Of a stretch of DNA of 24,553 bases, positions 22,946 through 24,553 are shown piece after piece. A model generated the notes under the pieces. It did no database searches. It worked only from the letters and a program-made list of their open reading frames with translations, and was not told the DNA's origin. Source of the DNA: a bacterium (GTDB lineage: Bacteria > Pseudomonadota > Alphaproteobacteria > Rs-D84 > CACZYB01); the NCBI GenBank assembly GCA_024692925.1, contig JAILLX010000022.1, forward strand, positions 1 to 24,553, given 5' to 3'. Every line of letters begins with the position of its first letter. Within the stretch, counting starts at the first letter, position 1. The translations under genes and the position numbers were made by a program.

Positions 22946-23830
22946 TTATATATTATTTAATTTAGTTGTTATATTGTTAAGTTCAGACAAATCATTAAAC
23001 TTTATAACAATTTCACCTTTTTTACCTTTAAGTTTTATATCTACTTTTGCATTCAAGGTATCAGAAAGATTTTCCTTTAACGAAATCAATTCTGCTGTAA
23101 GTGAATTTTCTTCCTCAGTAGCAATTCTTATTTTCTTTGCAGGTTTAACAATATCTTCTGCTTCCTTAACTGTCATATCACCTTTAAGGATAGATTTTGC
23201 AACTTTTAATGGATTTTCTTTTCCAACCAAGGTTCTTGCAATACTATATGATAAATCGCCATTATTTACCATATCTTGTACTTCTTCTGGTAAAGAAAGA
23301 AGTCGCAAAACATTTGCAATATATGAACGACTTTTATTTATAATTTTTGAAATATCTTCCTGTGTATAGCCGTAAAGAGTCATAAGTTTTTTATAACCAC
23401 TTGCTTCTTCAATAGGTGAAAGATTTTCTCTTTGTAAATTTTCAATTAAACCTATTTCAAAAGTTTCTTTATCAGATAAATCTTTGATTATAGCTGGGAT
23501 TTCATTGATTCCGGCAAAACTTGCAGCACGCCATCTTCTTTCACCAGCAATAATTTCAAACATAACAGGATTATTTTTATCTTTTCTAACAAGTATTGGT
23601 TGTAAAACACCATTTTTTTCAATTGAAACAGCAAGTTCTTTTAATTGTTCATCCTTAAAAGTTTTTCTTGGCTGATCTTTATTTGGAATAATATTTCCAA
23701 TAGGAATATATTTTATATCTCCCTGCTCTGTTTTTTCATCTGAATTTGGATTTTGAAAAACAGGAACTTTTTCTTGTTTATTTTCAAAAAAAGTTGATAA
23801 ACCTTTACCTAATCTTGATTCTACTTTCAT
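22946..23830 (-). CDS. parB: chromosome partitioning protein ParB
   Basis: ParB is the CTP-dependent DNA clamp that loads at parS and works with ParA to segregate the origin region. The 294-residue protein is complete. It has an N-terminal ParA-interacting region (RLGKGLSTFF), the ParB/Srx domain with YIPIGNIIPNKDQPRKTF, the CTP-binding GERRWRA at 96-102 and ENLQRENLSPIEEA. The helix-turn-helix is YGYTQEDISKIINKSRSYIANVLRLL, followed by a C-terminal dimerisation region. AGAGGG precedes the ATG, 11 bases after the parA stop. A hairpin terminator follows. I saw no canonical parS in the window. Confidence 0.96.
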   Translation of the reverse strand: MKVESRLGKGLSTFFENKQEKVPVFQNPNSDEKTEQGDIKYIPIGNIIPNKDQPRKTFKDEQLKELAVSIEKNGVLQPILVRKDKNNPVMFEIIAGERRWRAASFAGINEIPAIIKDLSDKETFEIGLIENLQRENLSPIEEASGYKKLMTLYGYTQEDISKIINKSRSYIANVLRLLSLPEEVQDMVNNGDLSYSIARTLVGKENPLKVAKSILKGDMTVKEAEDIVKPAKKIRIATEEENSLTAELISLKENLSDTLNAKVDIKLKGKKGEIVIKFNDLSELNNITTKLNNI

Positions 23831-23841
23831 TTTACCCTCTT

Positions 23842-24553
23842 TTAAGCAACCTTTTTAAGTTTATTTTCATTTCTTGTTAAAAATTCAGCAGCTAAGTTTA
23901 TATAAGCTTGACTTCCCATACAATCTAAATCATATAAAATAACTGGTTTTCCATGTGATGGAGCTTCTGAAATTCTTACATTTCTTGGAATTACAGTATT
24001 GAAAACCAACTCACCAAAACAACTTCTAACATCTTTTTCAACAAGCTCGGAAAGTTTATTTCTTCTATCATACATAGTAAGTAAAACACCTTCAATTTCC
24101 AGCTCATTATTGAAATTTTGTTGAACAAGTTGAATTGTATTCATAAGATGACTTACACCTTCCAATGCAAAAAATTCACATTGTAAAGGTATCATTACCG
24201 AGTCTGAAGCACCCAAAGCATTAAGTGTTAAAAAACCAAGTGCTGGTGGGCAATCTATTAATATATAGTCATATTCTGATAAAAATTGATTTTTTTTGAA
24301 AAGTGAGCGTAATTTCAAAGTTTTTTCTTCCATACTAGCAAGTTCTATTTCCGCAGCCGAAAGGTCAATAGAAGCTGGAATTACATCTAAATTTTTAATT
24401 TTAGTTTTCTTTATTGTATCTTTAAAATTATTTCTTTCGAAAAGTAAAGAATAAATATCTTCATTTCTTTCATTTTGTTCAATACCAAAACCTGTGCTTG
24501 CATTTCCTTGTGGATCAAAATCTATAACAAGAACTTTTTTATCAATCGTTGCA
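23842..24553 (-). CDS. parA: chromosome partitioning ATPase ParA (5' end outside window)
   Basis: The ParA ATPase forms nucleoid-bound gradients that pull ParB-parS complexes. About 237 residues are visible; the reading frame is open to the window edge. The N-terminal ~25-30 residues, including the Walker A KGGxGKT, are missing. Visible are VLVIDFDPQGNASTGFG (Walker A' region), DYILIDCPPALGFLTLNAL (Walker B), MIPLQCEFFALEGVSHL, VLLTMYDRRNKLSELV and the C-terminal IPRNVRISEAPSHGKPVI. Frame continuity rules out a start at the internal ATG near 24333. It precedes parB by 11 bases. Confidence 0.96.
   Translation of the reverse strand, partial: ATIDKKVLVIDFDPQGNASTGFGIEQNERNEDIYSLLFERNNFKDTIKKTKIKNLDVIPASIDLSAAEIELASMEEKTLKLRSLFKKNQFLSEYDYILIDCPPALGFLTLNALGASDSVMIPLQCEFFALEGVSHLMNTIQLVQQNFNNELEIEGVLLTMYDRRNKLSELVEKDVRSCFGELVFNTVIPRNVRISEAPSHGKPVILYDLDCMGSQAYINLAAEFLTRNENKLKKVA

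Noticed and set aside
24331..24333. Start of parA at an internal ATG
   Set aside because: The frame is open upstream to the edge and encodes the conserved VLVIDFDPQGNASTGFG, so the gene continues beyond the window.
22699..24553. Canonical parS site (TGTTTCACGTGAAACA-like)
   Set aside because: No match by eye here or elsewhere in the window; the nearest TTTTCAC strings lack the palindromic partner.
1..24553. CRISPR array, insertion sequence or prophage
   Set aside because: No regularly spaced long repeats, transposase, integrase or phage structural genes were seen.

Overview
The window reads as chromosomal DNA of an A+T-rich, gene-dense alphaproteobacterium. Several family-level signs point there. 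There is a mitofilin/Mic60 homologue followed by a HemY N-terminal domain, a zinc-ribbon protein of the FYDLN-acid family, a Rickettsiales-like type of isoleucyl-tRNA synthetase, a VirB3-VirB4 pair of the kind seen in rickettsial type IV systems, and TTAA-N7-TTAA (CtrA-type) motifs. I cannot name the species; a reduced, possibly host-associated or gut lineage would fit. Genes are tightly packed, no stretch longer than 300 bases lacks a gene or RNA, and I saw no insertion sequences, prophage or CRISPR array.

Left part (1-4.5 kb): the 5' part of gyrB (minus), a DNA alkylation-repair HEAT-repeat protein, then three genes that together look like a polyprenyl-phosphate-sugar glycan modification set: a GT39/ArnT-like membrane glycosyltransferase, a GtrA-type membrane protein, and a convergent DPM1-like GT2 synthase. 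tRNA-Ser(GGA) follows. Next (4.5-6.5 kb) is a compact minus-strand operon joining cell division (a coiled-coil ZauP candidate and ZapA) to membrane architecture (Mic60 homologue plus a stand-alone HemY N-terminal domain).

Middle (6.6-16 kb): the divergent operon rph - YfgM-like - bamB (RNA processing, periplasmic chaperoning and outer-membrane protein assembly), convergent mnmG and a HAD phosphatase on minus, then ileS and an unknown small gene on plus, facing a minus-strand Hsp20 gene. Hairpin terminators sit at most convergent junctions, some inside the coding ends.

Right part (16-24.5 kb): a FYDLN zinc-ribbon gene, a translationally coupled virB3 - virB4 - secreted HExxH protein operon, a DUF2062 membrane protein, and two near-identical tRNA-Gln genes (CTG and TTG) flanking a YbgC thioesterase and a plant/Firmicutes-like acyl-ACP thioesterase. 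DUF1653, a non-coding spacer, and parB-parA (minus, parA running off the edge) complete it.

The most striking part is the non-coding spacer at about 22.70-22.95 kb between DUF1653 and parB. It holds five exact same-strand copies of TGTTAATAA plus one near copy, a 9-mer one base away from the DnaA-box consensus TGTGNATAA. Three TTAA-N7-TTAA motifs each overlap these boxes, and there are three GANTC sites. Next to parAB, and in a window that also carries gyrB and mnmG, it is a strong candidate for the chromosome replication origin with DnaA/CtrA-type control. It remains an inference until skew or binding data are examined.
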